The notes under the pieces were generated by a model. It saw nothing but the letters and a program-made list of their open reading frames with translations. It had not been told where the DNA came from and did no database searches. A stretch of DNA of 64,000 bases. It comes from Akkermansiaceae bacterium (GTDB lineage: Bacteria > Verrucomicrobiota > Verrucomicrobiia > Verrucomicrobiales > Akkermansiaceae). The position numbers and the translations under genes were made by a program. The stretch covers positions 23,537-87,536 of the forward strand of contig JAGYIT010000010.1 in the NCBI GenBank assembly GCA_018402445.1, in the 5' to 3' direction. Below are positions 39,577-47,988 of this stretch, one piece after another (position 1 is the stretch's first letter; every line of letters starts with the position of its first letter).

Positions 39577-40973
39577 GAAGGAGCGCTTCCTAACCGATAC
39601 GCGTGCACCGCCGTCGGCTCGAAATGGATAGCGATACCTCCGGCTTGGGTTTTCTCATCTACGGTGCGCGTCGTAACTGTTAGTTCGCTCAGGCCGTTTT
39701 CCTTGCAGAAGTTGATCCATGGTTCCCATTCCCTTCTCTGTTTCGTAACACGGTCAGTGTATTTCACTTCGACTGCCTCAGTGACCCGCAGCCCCGGATC
39801 AAGAACAACCATATCCAGCTCCTGGTCTTTGCTTCCCAATTTCCAGCGGGCGTAGTGAAGATACTCGTCGATGCGATGAAAGCGTTGGGCGAAGACGGCG
39901 GTCTCCACAAGACTTCCAAGAGCAGGGTTTTGCTCGCCGACGAAGTTGAAAAGCCCGGTGCGGAGGGAAGGGTTCGTCAGCATGACTTTGTAAGCGCGGT
40001 CTCGCTGGAATCTGCCCGCTTTCTGATCCACACGCATTACGGGGCGGATCAGAAAAGCCGCTTCGAGGTATTCCATGTAACGCTTGAGGGTGTTCTTCGA
40101 AACGGCGGATTTCGAGGCGAGGGCATCGAGCGAAATCTCGTTTCCCGTGTTCAAAGCTAGCATGGTGAACAGGCGGTTCAGCTCCCGCACGTCGCTGATT
40201 CCGTACAGACTTGGTAGATCCCGGAGGAGGACTTTGTCGATGATGTCGGATCGCATGAAGCGCACGGCGTTTTGTTGGAGCGTCGTTGAAAGGGCAACTT
40301 CAGGATATCCTCCGAAGTTCAAGTATTGGAGAAACTCGCGGTTCAGTTCTTCGATATCTGTGGCAAACCATCCGTTTTCATCCTGCCCGACGAGGCTTCC
40401 CAGATCCCGGAGATTCAGAAATTCCGCAAAGGTCAAAGGAGGCAGAAGAAAGTCCGTGAACCTCCCCGCCCCCGACTCGCGGCTTCCCATGCCTAGAGCC
40501 GCATTCGCAGAGCCAGAAACAACAAAGCGGGTCTTCGTACCAGCATCGTGGAGCGACTTGAGATGCACCTCCCAATTCTTGAGATACTGGATTTCATCAA
40601 AAAATATGTAACAGGCTTTCGTTCTCCAATCCGTCCCTGTTACCTGTTTGAAGGAGTCCAGAATCTCAACCAAACTCGATCCCACGTAGATCGGATTATC
40701 GATCTGCGCGTAGAGAATCCGGTCACTGAAAACCCCACGTTCTAAAAGTGCCTGAATCGTGTGGTGGATGAGAAAGGTTTTCCCAACCCGCCTTGGCCCC
40801 AATAGGACGACCTCGCGGCGGGGTGATTCTGCCTCCACGAGTTTCATGAAATTGCCCAAAAAACCGCGTGGACTTGCGGATTTAAAGAACGGAGAAATGC
40901 CAAGAAGCCCTTCCCACCATGGATTTTCTTCCCACAGGGACTGCCCTAGCTGTTCTGGACTGATTTCAATCAC
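39567..40973 (-). CDS. AAA_14/DUF4143-type ATPase
   Basis: 468 residues from a GTG start at 40973. Walker [19 protein letters not shown], Walker [20 protein letters not shown], sensor-type [13 protein letters not shown], then an LTFAEFLNL box, a winged-helix region ([20 protein letters not shown]) and a C-terminal nuclease-like domain with [20 protein letters not shown] (DUF4143; E-V-K resembles a PD-(D/E)XK core). Proteins of this kind are widespread, often mobile, with poorly known roles. Its start codon directly follows a TTAAGAT/ATCTTAA palindrome. It may have been inserted after carB. Confidence 0.85.
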
Positions 40974-40974
40974 G

Positions 40975-40998
40975 TTAAGATTAATAGGCTGATCTTAA
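40975..40998. promoter_or_regulatory. TTAAGAT-N10-ATCTTAA inverted repeat at the ATPase start
   Basis: Perfect 7-bp arms 10 bases apart, one base upstream of the GTG. The surrounding 150 bp is AT-rich and contains AAAATAAGATCAAC and AAAATAAGGTCAGC as near direct repeats. Operator-like; no protein can be named. Confidence 0.4.
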
Positions 40999-41172
40999 GT
41001 GGAGTCAATCAAAATAAGATCAACGCATTGTCACTAAAGCTATATTGATAAAATAAGGTCAGCTAATTGCCTCTATTTTACCCTGCGCTGAGGCCCGCGC
41101 TCTGCTTGAAAGAAATATGAGGACATTATCTTGACATCTTTACATCTATAAAAAATGCATTATGATGCGTAT

Positions 41173-41451
41173 ATGAGAACCACCGTGCATCTGGATCGGG
41201 ATTTGGAGCAAGTTTTGCGCGAGACCGCAATACGCACCCACAAGCCTTTCAAGAAAGTGCTCAACGAAACCCTGCGCGCTGGCATCGAGCAGGCCACAGG
41301 GATGGGGCAGGCCGAACCATTTGTCCTGCGCTCGCGCCCCATGGGATTACGCGCCGGTTATGATCCCGCCGGTTTCAACCAATTGGCGGATGATCTCGAA
41401 GCGGAGGCGTTTTTGGAAACCACCCGCAAACTCATGGAGCGCGGCCGATGA
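41173..41451 (+). CDS. VapB-type antitoxin
   Basis: 92 residues. MRTTVHLDRDLEQVLRETA is a short RHH-like DNA-binding element, followed by a region ending LADDLEAEAFLETTRKLMER, the toxin-wrapping tail. It overlaps the VapC start by four bases (ATGA). An ATG at 41155 is possible, but MRTTVHLD is the typical beginning of this family. AT-rich DNA upstream suggests an autoregulated promoter. Confidence 0.82.
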   Translation: MRTTVHLDRDLEQVLRETAIRTHKPFKKVLNETLRAGIEQATGMGQAEPFVLRSRPMGLRAGYDPAGFNQLADDLEAEAFLETTRKLMERGR

Positions 41452-41873
41452 TCCTGCCGGATGCCAACCTGCTGCTCTACGCCTGCGACGAAAGCAGTCC
41501 CTTTCACGCCAAGGCGGCGGCATGGTGCGGGCGCATCATGAACGGCACCCAGCCGGTGATTCTGCTACCGACCGTGGTTTTCGCCTTCGTGAGGATTTCC
41601 ACTCATCCCCGGATCTTCACTGATCCGCTTTCCGTGGCCGAAGCATCCGCTCATGTGCGTTCGTGGCTGGGCCGGAGACAGGTGCGACTGCATGACATGT
41701 TGCCGGATGATGTGGAATCGACGCTTGGGCTGCTGGAATCCGCAGGAACGGCGGGAAACCTGACCACCGACGCCCAGATCGCCGCCGTCGCGCTCCGGCT
41801 CGATGCCGAAGTCTATACGGCGGATCTCGATTTCGGGCGGTTCGCGGGTGTGCGTTTCAGCAATCCGCTTTGA
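41448..41873 (+). CDS. vapC: PIN-domain toxin, VapC family
   Basis: 141 residues. Predicted ribonuclease. Acidic residues: Asp in MILPDANLLLYACDE, a helix TVVFAFVRISTHPRIFTDPL in the position of the usual Glu-containing motif (the Glu appears replaced here), Asp in LTTDAQIAAVAL and Asp residues in VYTADLDFGRFAG. The form with FVR..THPR.F..PL is a well-known VapC subgroup. Complete. Confidence 0.85.
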   Translation: MILPDANLLLYACDESSPFHAKAAAWCGRIMNGTQPVILLPTVVFAFVRISTHPRIFTDPLSVAEASAHVRSWLGRRQVRLHDMLPDDVESTLGLLESAGTAGNLTTDAQIAAVALRLDAEVYTADLDFGRFAGVRFSNPL

Positions 41874-41879
41874 GCCATC

Positions 41880-42833
41880 TCATTTCCTACCAGAAGTCCT
41901 CCGCCACCACGCCGCTAGGCAGCTTCCGATGATGCTGTGGAACACGGCGGAGATCGCGGCGGGGACGGGAGCCATCGCGATCTGCGGGAAATGCTTCGTC
42001 GCCAGCGCGGCTCCGAGGCCGCTGTTCTGCATGCCGACCTCGATGGAGACCGTGCGCCGCAGGGTTTCCGGACAGCCCGCGAGCTTCGCGAAAAAGTAGC
42101 CTAGGAAGAAACCGAAGCCGTGCAGCAGGAACACGGACAGGAACAGCGGCCCGGCGGCGGCGGCGATCCGTTCCTTTTCCCCCGCCACGATGCAGCCGAC
42201 GATCCCCACCACCACCAGCGCGCTCACCAGCGGCCCGAGCGAATCGATCCACGCCCGCGCCTTCCGCTCGTCCCTCATTTTCCCCAGCAGCGAATTCACC
42301 GCGATCCCCAGTAGCAGCGGCAGCAGCACCACGATGAGCATGGATTTGAAAAGCGCCCATGCGTCCACCGGCATCCACGCCCCGGCCAGCCAACGGGTGA
42401 GCCATGGCGTCGCAAATACGGCAGTCATAGTAGATGTCATCGTCATCAGCACGCTGAGCGGCACGTTCGCCCGCGCGAGATGGCAGATCACGTTCGACAC
42501 CGTCCCGCCCGGGCAGCAGGCGACGAGGATCAGGCCGAGCGCAAGGCCCGCCTCGAGCTGGAACGCCTTCGCCAAACCCCACCCCGCCAACGGCATGATC
42601 ACAAACTGCGCGAACACCCCCAGCGCAATGCGTTTCGGATCCTTGAGCACGGATGCGAAATCGGAGAACCGCAGGGTCAGCCCCATGCCGAGCATCACCA
42701 CACCGAGCGCGATGGAAATCCATGGCTTGAACCATCCCCAATCCTCCGGCCGCCCCCACGCCCACGCGCAACCCAACAGCAGCCACAGCGGGAAGCCCGC
42801 CGTCATCATCCCCGAAATTTTCGCCAAACGCAT
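41880..42833 (-). CDS. Bile acid:sodium symporter family (BASS) transporter
   Basis: 317 residues with about nine or ten hydrophobic helices. Diagnostic segments: SIALGVVMLGMGLTLRFSDF, VACCPGGTVSNVICHLARAN (the conserved cation-binding crossover) and VSIEVGMQNSGLGAALATKH. Family members carry bile acids, pantoate, pyruvate or sulfonates with sodium; Verrucomicrobia do not make bile acids, so a small organic acid is likelier. Isolated gene convergent with vapC (6-base gap). Confidence 0.9.
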   Translation of the reverse strand: MRLAKISGMMTAGFPLWLLLGCAWAWGRPEDWGWFKPWISIALGVVMLGMGLTLRFSDFASVLKDPKRIALGVFAQFVIMPLAGWGLAKAFQLEAGLALGLILVACCPGGTVSNVICHLARANVPLSVLMTMTSTMTAVFATPWLTRWLAGAWMPVDAWALFKSMLIVVLLPLLLGIAVNSLLGKMRDERKARAWIDSLGPLVSALVVVGIVGCIVAGEKERIAAAAGPLFLSVFLLHGFGFFLGYFFAKLAGCPETLRRTVSIEVGMQNSGLGAALATKHFPQIAMAPVPAAISAVFHSIIGSCLAAWWRRTSGRK

Positions 42834-42842
42834 CGCACACGA

Positions 42843-42981
42843 TCATTCCCGGAAACGGCGGGCCGTCGAGGAAATCAAACGCCTCGCCGATCTCAAGCTG
42901 CGCTGGGGCTACGGTTACTCCGCCCTCTCCATATGGGTCATGTTCCTCACCTGGATCAGCGAGCGAAGGAATGCGGGGTGA
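42843..42981 (+). pseudogene. Unrecognised small membrane-protein fragment
   Basis: The frame ends AVEEIKRLADLKLRWGYGYS then ALSIWVMFLTWISERRNAG: a charged helix and one membrane helix, convincingly protein-like, but with no ATG or nearby GTG start. It overlaps the start region of the BASS gene on the other strand. Either a truncated gene or a small protein with an unusual start. Family unknown. Confidence 0.35.
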
Positions 42982-42990
42982 GTCTTACCC

Positions 42991-43041
42991 GTGGCTGGGA
43001 CTTGCAGTCCCAGTCCGTCGTGGGGACATCCTGTCCCCACT
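42991..43041. repeat. Double hairpin CTGGGACTTGCAGTCCCAG / GTGGGGACATCCTGTCCCC
   Basis: Two adjacent near-perfect hairpins, 42994-43012 and 43020-43040, in the space between the fragment and the methyltransferase relic. Only one copy seen in this window. Confidence 0.6.
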
Positions 43042-43058
43042 TACTCTTCATCCGGCTC

Positions 43059-44055
43059 TCACCCCAACTTCTCCGCGATCGTCTCCCACTTCTTTTCCGT
43101 GGCCATCACGAAAAGGCACTTCCCGCCGCTCAATTCCTCCCAAAGCGCACCGATATCCCGGTCGTCCCGCGCATCGCTCCAGCGATCCTTGCCCTGTATT
43201 CCAACGCGAGGATGCGCCCGTCCTCCAGCTTGCGCTTGGAAGGTGTTCGTGGTGAAGGTCTTCGTTGTCGCGGCCCCCGCCGCCCTGGACTGCGGCAGCC
43301 TGCTGCCGCTTTCCGTGAAACAGCCTGCCTGCCCGCCGTAGCTTCAGCGAAGGCTGGGCTGTCAACGGCGGAGGACTGGAGGGGAACGCGCCGCCACATG
43401 CCAATGCCGTCCGGCTCGCAGCAGGCTGCATGGCCGAAAGCGGCAGCAGGCTGCCGCAGTCCAAAGCCTTCGCCGGGCTTGTGTAACCGCCCGCCACCCG
43501 CTCCGCCGTGCTCCCGCTCGCGATCTTCCCCCTCCATCTCCACAAGAATGAATTTCCGCGTCCCCCCGTCCTCCGCATTCTGCTTCAGCACCGCATGCCC
43601 CGTCGTCCCCGAGCCCGCGAACGAGTCCAAGATGATCGAGTTCTTGTCGGTGGAAAATTGGAGGATGCGCTGAATGAGACGACTGGGTTTCGGGGTAGAC
43701 AACGGGCATTCATCAATGATGCTGAGTAGTTCTGTCCGTGACTCCTGAGTGTGCTCGGTGTCGTCGTAGTGGAAAAAAGATCGCGGTACGACATCACCCA
43801 TCTCACTCAAGAATCTTTTGAGGCGTGGCATACGTGCCGCAACTTTCTCGGTCTCCATGTTTCTTTGTCACGAGCAAAGACCGCCACATACTCGTGATCA
43901 GTACTCAGATACTTTGCATCGTTAGCGGGTGATACTCGGCCTCCCTGCCGACGACGGAGCCGAGCCAGCGCTTGATCTCCGGGGAGTTGACCTTGTCGTT
44001 GTACACCCAGCCCTCGTTGCCGGTGTTGTAGGGTGGGTCGATGTAATCGGCATAC
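43059..44055 (-). pseudogene. Wreck of a Mod-like (type III) DNA methyltransferase interrupted by a REP element
   Basis: Pieces in order on the minus strand: YIDPPYNTGNEGWVYNDKVN then SPEIKRWLG near 44040-43950, containing the DPPY catalytic motif; then, after a deletion, STPKPSRLIQRILQFSTDK then NSIILDSFAGSGTTGHAVLK (43700-43600), the FxGxG SAM motif of a beta-class amino-methyltransferase; a shifted frame EGKIASGSTAERVAGGYTS; a REP element at 43284-43465; and an unassigned tail RWSDARDDRDIGALWEELSG then GKCLFVMATEKKW ending at 43059. It once methylated adenine for a restriction system; it is no longer functional. Confidence 0.72.
43284..43465. repeat. REP/BIME-like palindromic element, copy 2
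   Basis: Ends CTGGACTGCGGCAGCCTGC and GCAGGCTGCCGCAGTCCA. Hairpins CGGCAGC-ctg-CTGCCG at both ends. Same inner words as copy 1 (ATGCCGTCCGGCTCGCAGCA). Inserted in the methyltransferase relic. Confidence 0.75.
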
Positions 44056-44059
44056 ACCA

Positions 44060-44311
44060 TCACCAGCGGTATCCTTCGCGTTCCAGATCCATGGCGCTGC
44101 CCTCGATCATCGGCATGGATTCCAGAAATTTCCGCTGTTCCTTGAGCCATCCCGCCCAATCCAGTTTTTTCTCCTCTGGGGGTAGGATCGGCGTGATCTT
44201 GCAAACCTCTTCCCCCCGGCGCGTCAGGACGATCTCCCGCCCGCTCTCACGCACCTCGTTCACCAGCTTGGAAAGATGGTGCTGCGCCTCACGGATGGTA
44301 GCTGTCTTCAT
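44060..44311 (-). CDS. Phd/YefM-family antitoxin, apparently without its toxin
   Basis: 83 residues: MKTATIREAQHHLSKLVNEV, then RESGREIVLTRRGEEVCKI, a classic Phd/prevent-host-death DNA-binding fold, then a tail ending ESMPMIEGSAMDLEREGYRW. Partners of this type are usually followed at once by a PIN toxin beginning MVYAD. Here the next codons do read MVYAD but run straight into the methyltransferase DPPY fragment, so the toxin seems to have been replaced. An orphan antitoxin is inferred. Confidence 0.8.
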   Translation of the reverse strand: MKTATIREAQHHLSKLVNEVRESGREIVLTRRGEEVCKITPILPPEEKKLDWAGWLKEQRKFLESMPMIEGSAMDLEREGYRW

Positions 44312-44519
44312 TTGTCAACAACCATGACGCACATGATCTGGAAGTCAAGGAATCAGATGGCAGAGGGACAGGAATCAGGCGGAAAATCCTTAAGTAGTCT
44401 GCCCCCCCCGGTTTCCGAATCAAGGCAACCCCGCCCCCTTCCCGCGAATACGCCTTGTAAATTTTCTGGCGTAGAACCCGCACGTTATAGAAGGATGGCT
44501 GCGCAATCCAAAAAACCCT

Positions 44520-45812
44520 ATGCTCGTAACCTGCCCGCACTGCCAGACAGACCTCGCCGCGACCCCGGAACTCTTCGGTCAAACCGTGCAATGCCCGGCT
44601 TGCAAAGGTAAGCTCGAAGTCCCCTCCGCCGAGGTGAAAACCGAAACCTCCTCTACCCGCAGCCGCCCGCAGCGCTCCGGTTGGGACGAGCGCGACCACG
44701 CCAACGTCGATTTCATCAAGAGCCTTCTCATCGGAGCCGTGCTCACCGCCTGTTTCCTCGCCCTGCTGATCCCGTTCGTGGACACCGCGCTCGGCTCCAT
44801 CTTCCTGAAACGCGGCTGGGTGAACTTCGCGGAAACCTTTCTTTTCACATGGGGCATGACCATCCTCGTGATGAAATGGAAACAGAACAAGCGCCAAGAG
44901 CGCGCCGCGATGCTTGAGCTTTTCCCGGCCCGCCTCGGCAATGAAATCAACTGCGACAACGTCGGCGGCTTCATCGACAACATCTACAAGATCCCGCTCA
45001 CGATGCGCGACAGCCTCATCGTCAACCGCATCCGTAAGGCGCTGGAGCTTTTCGAAAACCGCACCGACAACGGCGAGGTCGCCGCCTTCCTCTCTACCCA
45101 GTCCGACATCGACGCGAACCGCTCCAGCGGCTCCTACTCGCTCCTGAAGGTTTTCCTCTGGGCCATCCCGATCCTGGGTTTCATCGGCACGGTCATGGGC
45201 CTCTCCACCGCAGTCGGCTCGTTGGCGATGGGCGACAACGCCGACCCCGAGGCGCTCAAGTCCTCCATCAACAGCCTCACCGGCGGCCTCGGCGTAGCCT
45301 TCGACACCACCTTGCTCGGCCTCATCCTCAGCCTGCTGATGAGCTTCCCGATGGCCGCCGTGCAGAAAAAGGAGGATGAGACCCTGACTCTCATCGACGC
45401 CTTCTGCACCGAGAAACTCCTGCCCAAGCTCAACGACAGCCGCAACCCCACCACCGGCGCGCTCCTCGAGCAGGCGGAGAGCATCCCGCAGCTCGTCGCC
45501 TCCCTCGCCCGCGCCCACGAGACGTTCCTGGTGAACCTCAACGGAGCCACCAAGATGCTCGGCGAGGCCGGCGAGACCATGAACAAGCGCCTCGCCACCC
45601 ACCAGGAAACCGTCGAGCAATCCTTCAAGGAATCCGTCGCGAAACTATCCGACACTGGCACCGAGGTCTTCATCCGCTCCCACGTCGAGCTCACCAAGAC
45701 CTTCGAGAAAATGGCCGTCGGCATCGACCTCCTCAACAATGCCCTGCGTGACATCGGCGAGAACCGCATCCCTGACAGCGCGAAAAAGAAACGCGGATTC
45801 TTCGGCCGCTAA
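44520..45812 (+). CDS. MotA/TolQ/ExbB-family proton channel with N-terminal zinc ribbon
   Basis: 430 residues. Residues 1-33 form a four-cysteine ribbon (TCPHCQTDL, QCPACKGKLEV). Hydrophobic segments follow: SLLIGAVLTACFLALLIPFV, a second near WVNFAETFLFTWGMTILVM, and the family pair FLWAIPILGFIGTVMGLS and GGLGVAFDTTLLGLILSLLM, the Thr-rich channel helices. A soluble C-terminal helical domain has SIPQLVASLARAHETFLVNL. It should form a pentameric ring around a dimer of TolR/MotB-like subunits, which the next two genes encode. Unlike TolQ or ExbB, it has a zinc ribbon and long C-terminal region. First gene of a tight trio (15- and 6-base gaps). Confidence 0.86.
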   Translation: MLVTCPHCQTDLAATPELFGQTVQCPACKGKLEVPSAEVKTETSSTRSRPQRSGWDERDHANVDFIKSLLIGAVLTACFLALLIPFVDTALGSIFLKRGWVNFAETFLFTWGMTILVMKWKQNKRQERAAMLELFPARLGNEINCDNVGGFIDNIYKIPLTMRDSLIVNRIRKALELFENRTDNGEVAAFLSTQSDIDANRSSGSYSLLKVFLWAIPILGFIGTVMGLSTAVGSLAMGDNADPEALKSSINSLTGGLGVAFDTTLLGLILSLLMSFPMAAVQKKEDETLTLIDAFCTEKLLPKLNDSRNPTTGALLEQAESIPQLVASLARAHETFLVNLNGATKMLGEAGETMNKRLATHQETVEQSFKESVAKLSDTGTEVFIRSHVELTKTFEKMAVGIDLLNNALRDIGENRIPDSAKKKRGFFGR

Positions 45813-45827
45813 CGCTTCCCAGAAACC

Positions 45828-46643
45828 TTGCCCAAACGCCGCAACAACTCCGGGGAGGCGGTCTCGCTCTTCCCTTTCATGAGCATTCTGGCATGTCTCA
45901 TCGGCATCCTCACGCTCATGATCAGCGTCTCCATGCAGATGAAGCAGATCGAAAACGAAGGCCGCACCGAGGAGGAAAAAGCCCTCGCCCTTGAGAACCG
46001 CGACCTGAAAAAACAAGCGGATAAGATCACCGAAACGATCCGCAAGGCAGAGGAGCAGCTGAAGAAGGAGAACTCCGCCTCCGCCACGCTGGCCGAGCTG
46101 AAAGACCGCAGAATCGTCCTCCGCGAAAAACTCGACGAACTCTCCAAGGCCGAGGATCTTGAGAAAGCCGACGCCGCCCTCCAGAAGACCATCGAGATGC
46201 TGCGCAAGGAGATCACCGCCCTGAAGACCGGCCGCCCGCCGCTGGTGAAACGGCAGGAGGAACTCACCAAGGAAATCGCCGCCCGCCAGAATCCGCCGAA
46301 AAAAGTAGAGTCCGTTGTCATCCGCCCCAGCGGCAGCGGCGTGCGTATGGCCGCCCGCATTTTCTTCGTCGAGTGCAACTCCACTGGCCTCGTTCTCATC
46401 GGCGAGGGCGGCGGCGAGACCACCGTCGCCACCGGAGCCATCCAGAACAGCCTGCCATACGCCTCTTTCCTGGAGGACGTGAAACGCACCCGCGATTCCA
46501 TGGTGCTTTTCCTCATCCGCAAGGAAGGAGCCAGCTCCTACGCATGGGCCGCAGGCATCGCGGAAAACAATTTCGAGGTCAGGACGGGCAAGCTCCCCGT
46601 ACCCAACGCCGGCAAGATCGACCTCTCACTTTTCAAGAACTGA
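45828..46643 (+). CDS. TolR/MotB-like subunit A, membrane Asp replaced by Ser
   Basis: 271 residues from a TTG start at 45828. A short basic tail (MPKRRNNSGEAVSL), one membrane helix FPFMSILACLIGILTLMISV, a long coiled coil (about 40-150; LEKADAALQKTIEMLRKEIT), and a beta-rich C-terminal domain (MAARIFFVECNSTGLVLIG, DSMVLFLIRKEGASSYAW). At residue 19, where TolR/ExbD/MotB have their proton-carrying Asp, it has Ser. No OmpA-like domain. The next gene has the same layout with Asp19. Role: partner in a proton-driven complex, likely reaching into the periplasm. Confidence 0.72.
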   Translation: MPKRRNNSGEAVSLFPFMSILACLIGILTLMISVSMQMKQIENEGRTEEEKALALENRDLKKQADKITETIRKAEEQLKKENSASATLAELKDRRIVLREKLDELSKAEDLEKADAALQKTIEMLRKEITALKTGRPPLVKRQEELTKEIAARQNPPKKVESVVIRPSGSGVRMAARIFFVECNSTGLVLIGEGGGETTVATGAIQNSLPYASFLEDVKRTRDSMVLFLIRKEGASSYAWAAGIAENNFEVRTGKLPVPNAGKIDLSLFKN

Positions 46644-46649
46644 CAAACC

Positions 46650-47759
46650 GTGGCCCGCAAGCGAACATCATCGGAAGGGGGGATCAGCCTCGACTCCCTC
46701 ATGGATGCCCTCACCAACGTGGTGGCCGTCCTCATCCTTGTGCTCGTCCTCGTCCAAGCGGATGTGAGCCAGAAAGTGCAGAAGTTTTTAGACGATCTCC
46801 AACCCGCCACCCCCGAGGAAGTGGCAGCAAATAAGAAGCTCGTCGATGAGCTAGAGCGCAAGCAGCGCGTCGCCGAAGCCCGCCTGCGGGAAAAACCCGC
46901 CACTCCCGAGGACATCGAGGAGGAGAAACGCCAGATCGCCCTGCTTGAGAAAAGCACGGAGGAAAACAAGGCCCTCCTCGCCGACCTCGACCAAGTGCGC
47001 GAGCTGGAAAAGAAAGTCCGCGCCGAGCGCGAGGCGGAGAACACAAAGACCGTCACCATCCAGAAAGAGATCGCGCGCCTCGAGGCCTTGCTCGACACCA
47101 TCCCATCCCCGGTGGCGGACACCACCACCGTCGTCAACATCCCCAACAGCCGACCCATCCCCACAAACGCGAGCACCTTTCATTCCATTGTTATCAGGAA
47201 CCGCGTCCACTTCATCGACACGCATGGCTTGCTCACCACATTCAGACGCGAGTTCGAGCGCAGGAAAGGCGACTGGCTGCACCAGCGCGTCAAGGTCAAG
47301 GGAAAGGCAGACCGCTTCATCTACGACGGGGCGAAGATCGCCGCCCATTTCAACAATTTCGACTGGGGGAACACGCGCGGCCAGAAGATCGAGATCGCGC
47401 AAAACCCCACAGCGTTCCACCTCTCCCTCGTAGTTCGCCCCGACCTGGAGAAAGGCGGCACGGCGCTAGAGGATCTCGCGAAGCCGGAAGGCGAGTTCGC
47501 GAAGGCGGTTCCCGTCATCCGGCAGACCCGAAATTCCGTCCTGCTTTATCGCGTCCATCCGGATTCCTTCCCTACCTACCTCGCCGCGCGGGAGCTCAGC
47601 GAAAAGGTGAACATCTCTGCGGGTTGGGACATTAATGGTTCGGCGGAGCTGCGTATCGCCGTTCCCGATCTCAGCGTCAGACGCCTCCAAGAACCCCCAC
47701 CCAGACCGCCGGGGGCCAGACCTCCCAGACCTCCGGCGCTCAAACCCAAGCTCGATTGA
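46650..47759 (+). CDS. TolR/MotB-like subunit B, with the membrane Asp
   Basis: 369 residues from a GTG start at 46650. MARKRTSSEGGISLDSLMDA begins a membrane helix LTNVVAVLILVLVLVQ, with Asp19 at the position of the TolR/MotB proton-binding Asp. A coiled coil follows (about 60-150), then a periplasmic alpha/beta domain (STFHSIVIRNRVHFIDTHGL, TAFHLSLVVRPDLEKGGTAL, NSVLLYRVHPDSFPTYLAAR), and a proline-rich end. The C-terminal domain is not an OmpA peptidoglycan-binding domain. Last gene of the trio; a hairpin terminator follows. Confidence 0.74.
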   Translation: MARKRTSSEGGISLDSLMDALTNVVAVLILVLVLVQADVSQKVQKFLDDLQPATPEEVAANKKLVDELERKQRVAEARLREKPATPEDIEEEKRQIALLEKSTEENKALLADLDQVRELEKKVRAEREAENTKTVTIQKEIARLEALLDTIPSPVADTTTVVNIPNSRPIPTNASTFHSIVIRNRVHFIDTHGLLTTFRREFERRKGDWLHQRVKVKGKADRFIYDGAKIAAHFNNFDWGNTRGQKIEIAQNPTAFHLSLVVRPDLEKGGTALEDLAKPEGEFAKAVPVIRQTRNSVLLYRVHPDSFPTYLAARELSEKVNISAGWDINGSAELRIAVPDLSVRRLQEPPPRPPGARPPRPPALKPKLD

Positions 47760-47786
47760 GCGAAAATTTCCCCACGCTCCCCACGA

Positions 47787-47823
47787 AAAGCCCTCCGCAA
47801 CCGTGAGGTCGCCGGAGGGCTTG
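47787..47823. terminator. Hairpin terminator between the trio and tRNA-Arg
   Basis: AAGCCCTCCG-15-CGGAGGGCTT. On the minus strand it ends GGGCTTTTCG, giving a short T-run for the tRNA gene; on the plus strand the tail is weak. Probably bidirectional. Confidence 0.65.
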
Positions 47824-47830
47824 AAGAAAG

Positions 47831-47907
47831 TGGTACACTCGAAGGGATTCGAACCCCTGACCCCCTGATTCGTAGTCAGGTGCTCTATCCAGCTGAGCTA
47901 CGAGTGC
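47831..47907 (-). tRNA. tRNA-Arg (ACG)
   Basis: Minus-strand cloverleaf: acceptor GCACTCG pairing with CGAGTGT (one G-U), D-stem GCTC/GAGC, anticodon stem CCTGA/TCAGG around loop CTACGAA (anticodon ACG), T-arm GGTTCGAATCC, discriminator A and encoded CCA. The ACG anticodon would be deaminated to ICG to read CGU/CGC/CGA. Confidence 0.95.
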
Positions 47908-47988
47908 GTTGCGGCATTAGCTGCGGGCGGGAAAAGAATCACGAACACCCCGGCCCTGTCAAGAACATCACCGATTTTTTACAAAATC

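Noticed and set aside
42190..42981. 263-residue plus-strand gene over the BASS transporter
   Set aside because: Only its last 45 residues look like protein; the remainder is the shadow of the transporter on the minus strand.
44520..47759. Zorya-type defence system (ZorA/ZorB plus effectors)
   Set aside because: The MotA-like gene fits loosely, but neither partner has the OmpA/peptidoglycan domain of ZorB, there are two TolR-like genes, and no ZorC, ZorD or ZorE-like gene is present; tRNA-Arg and an SDR gene follow.
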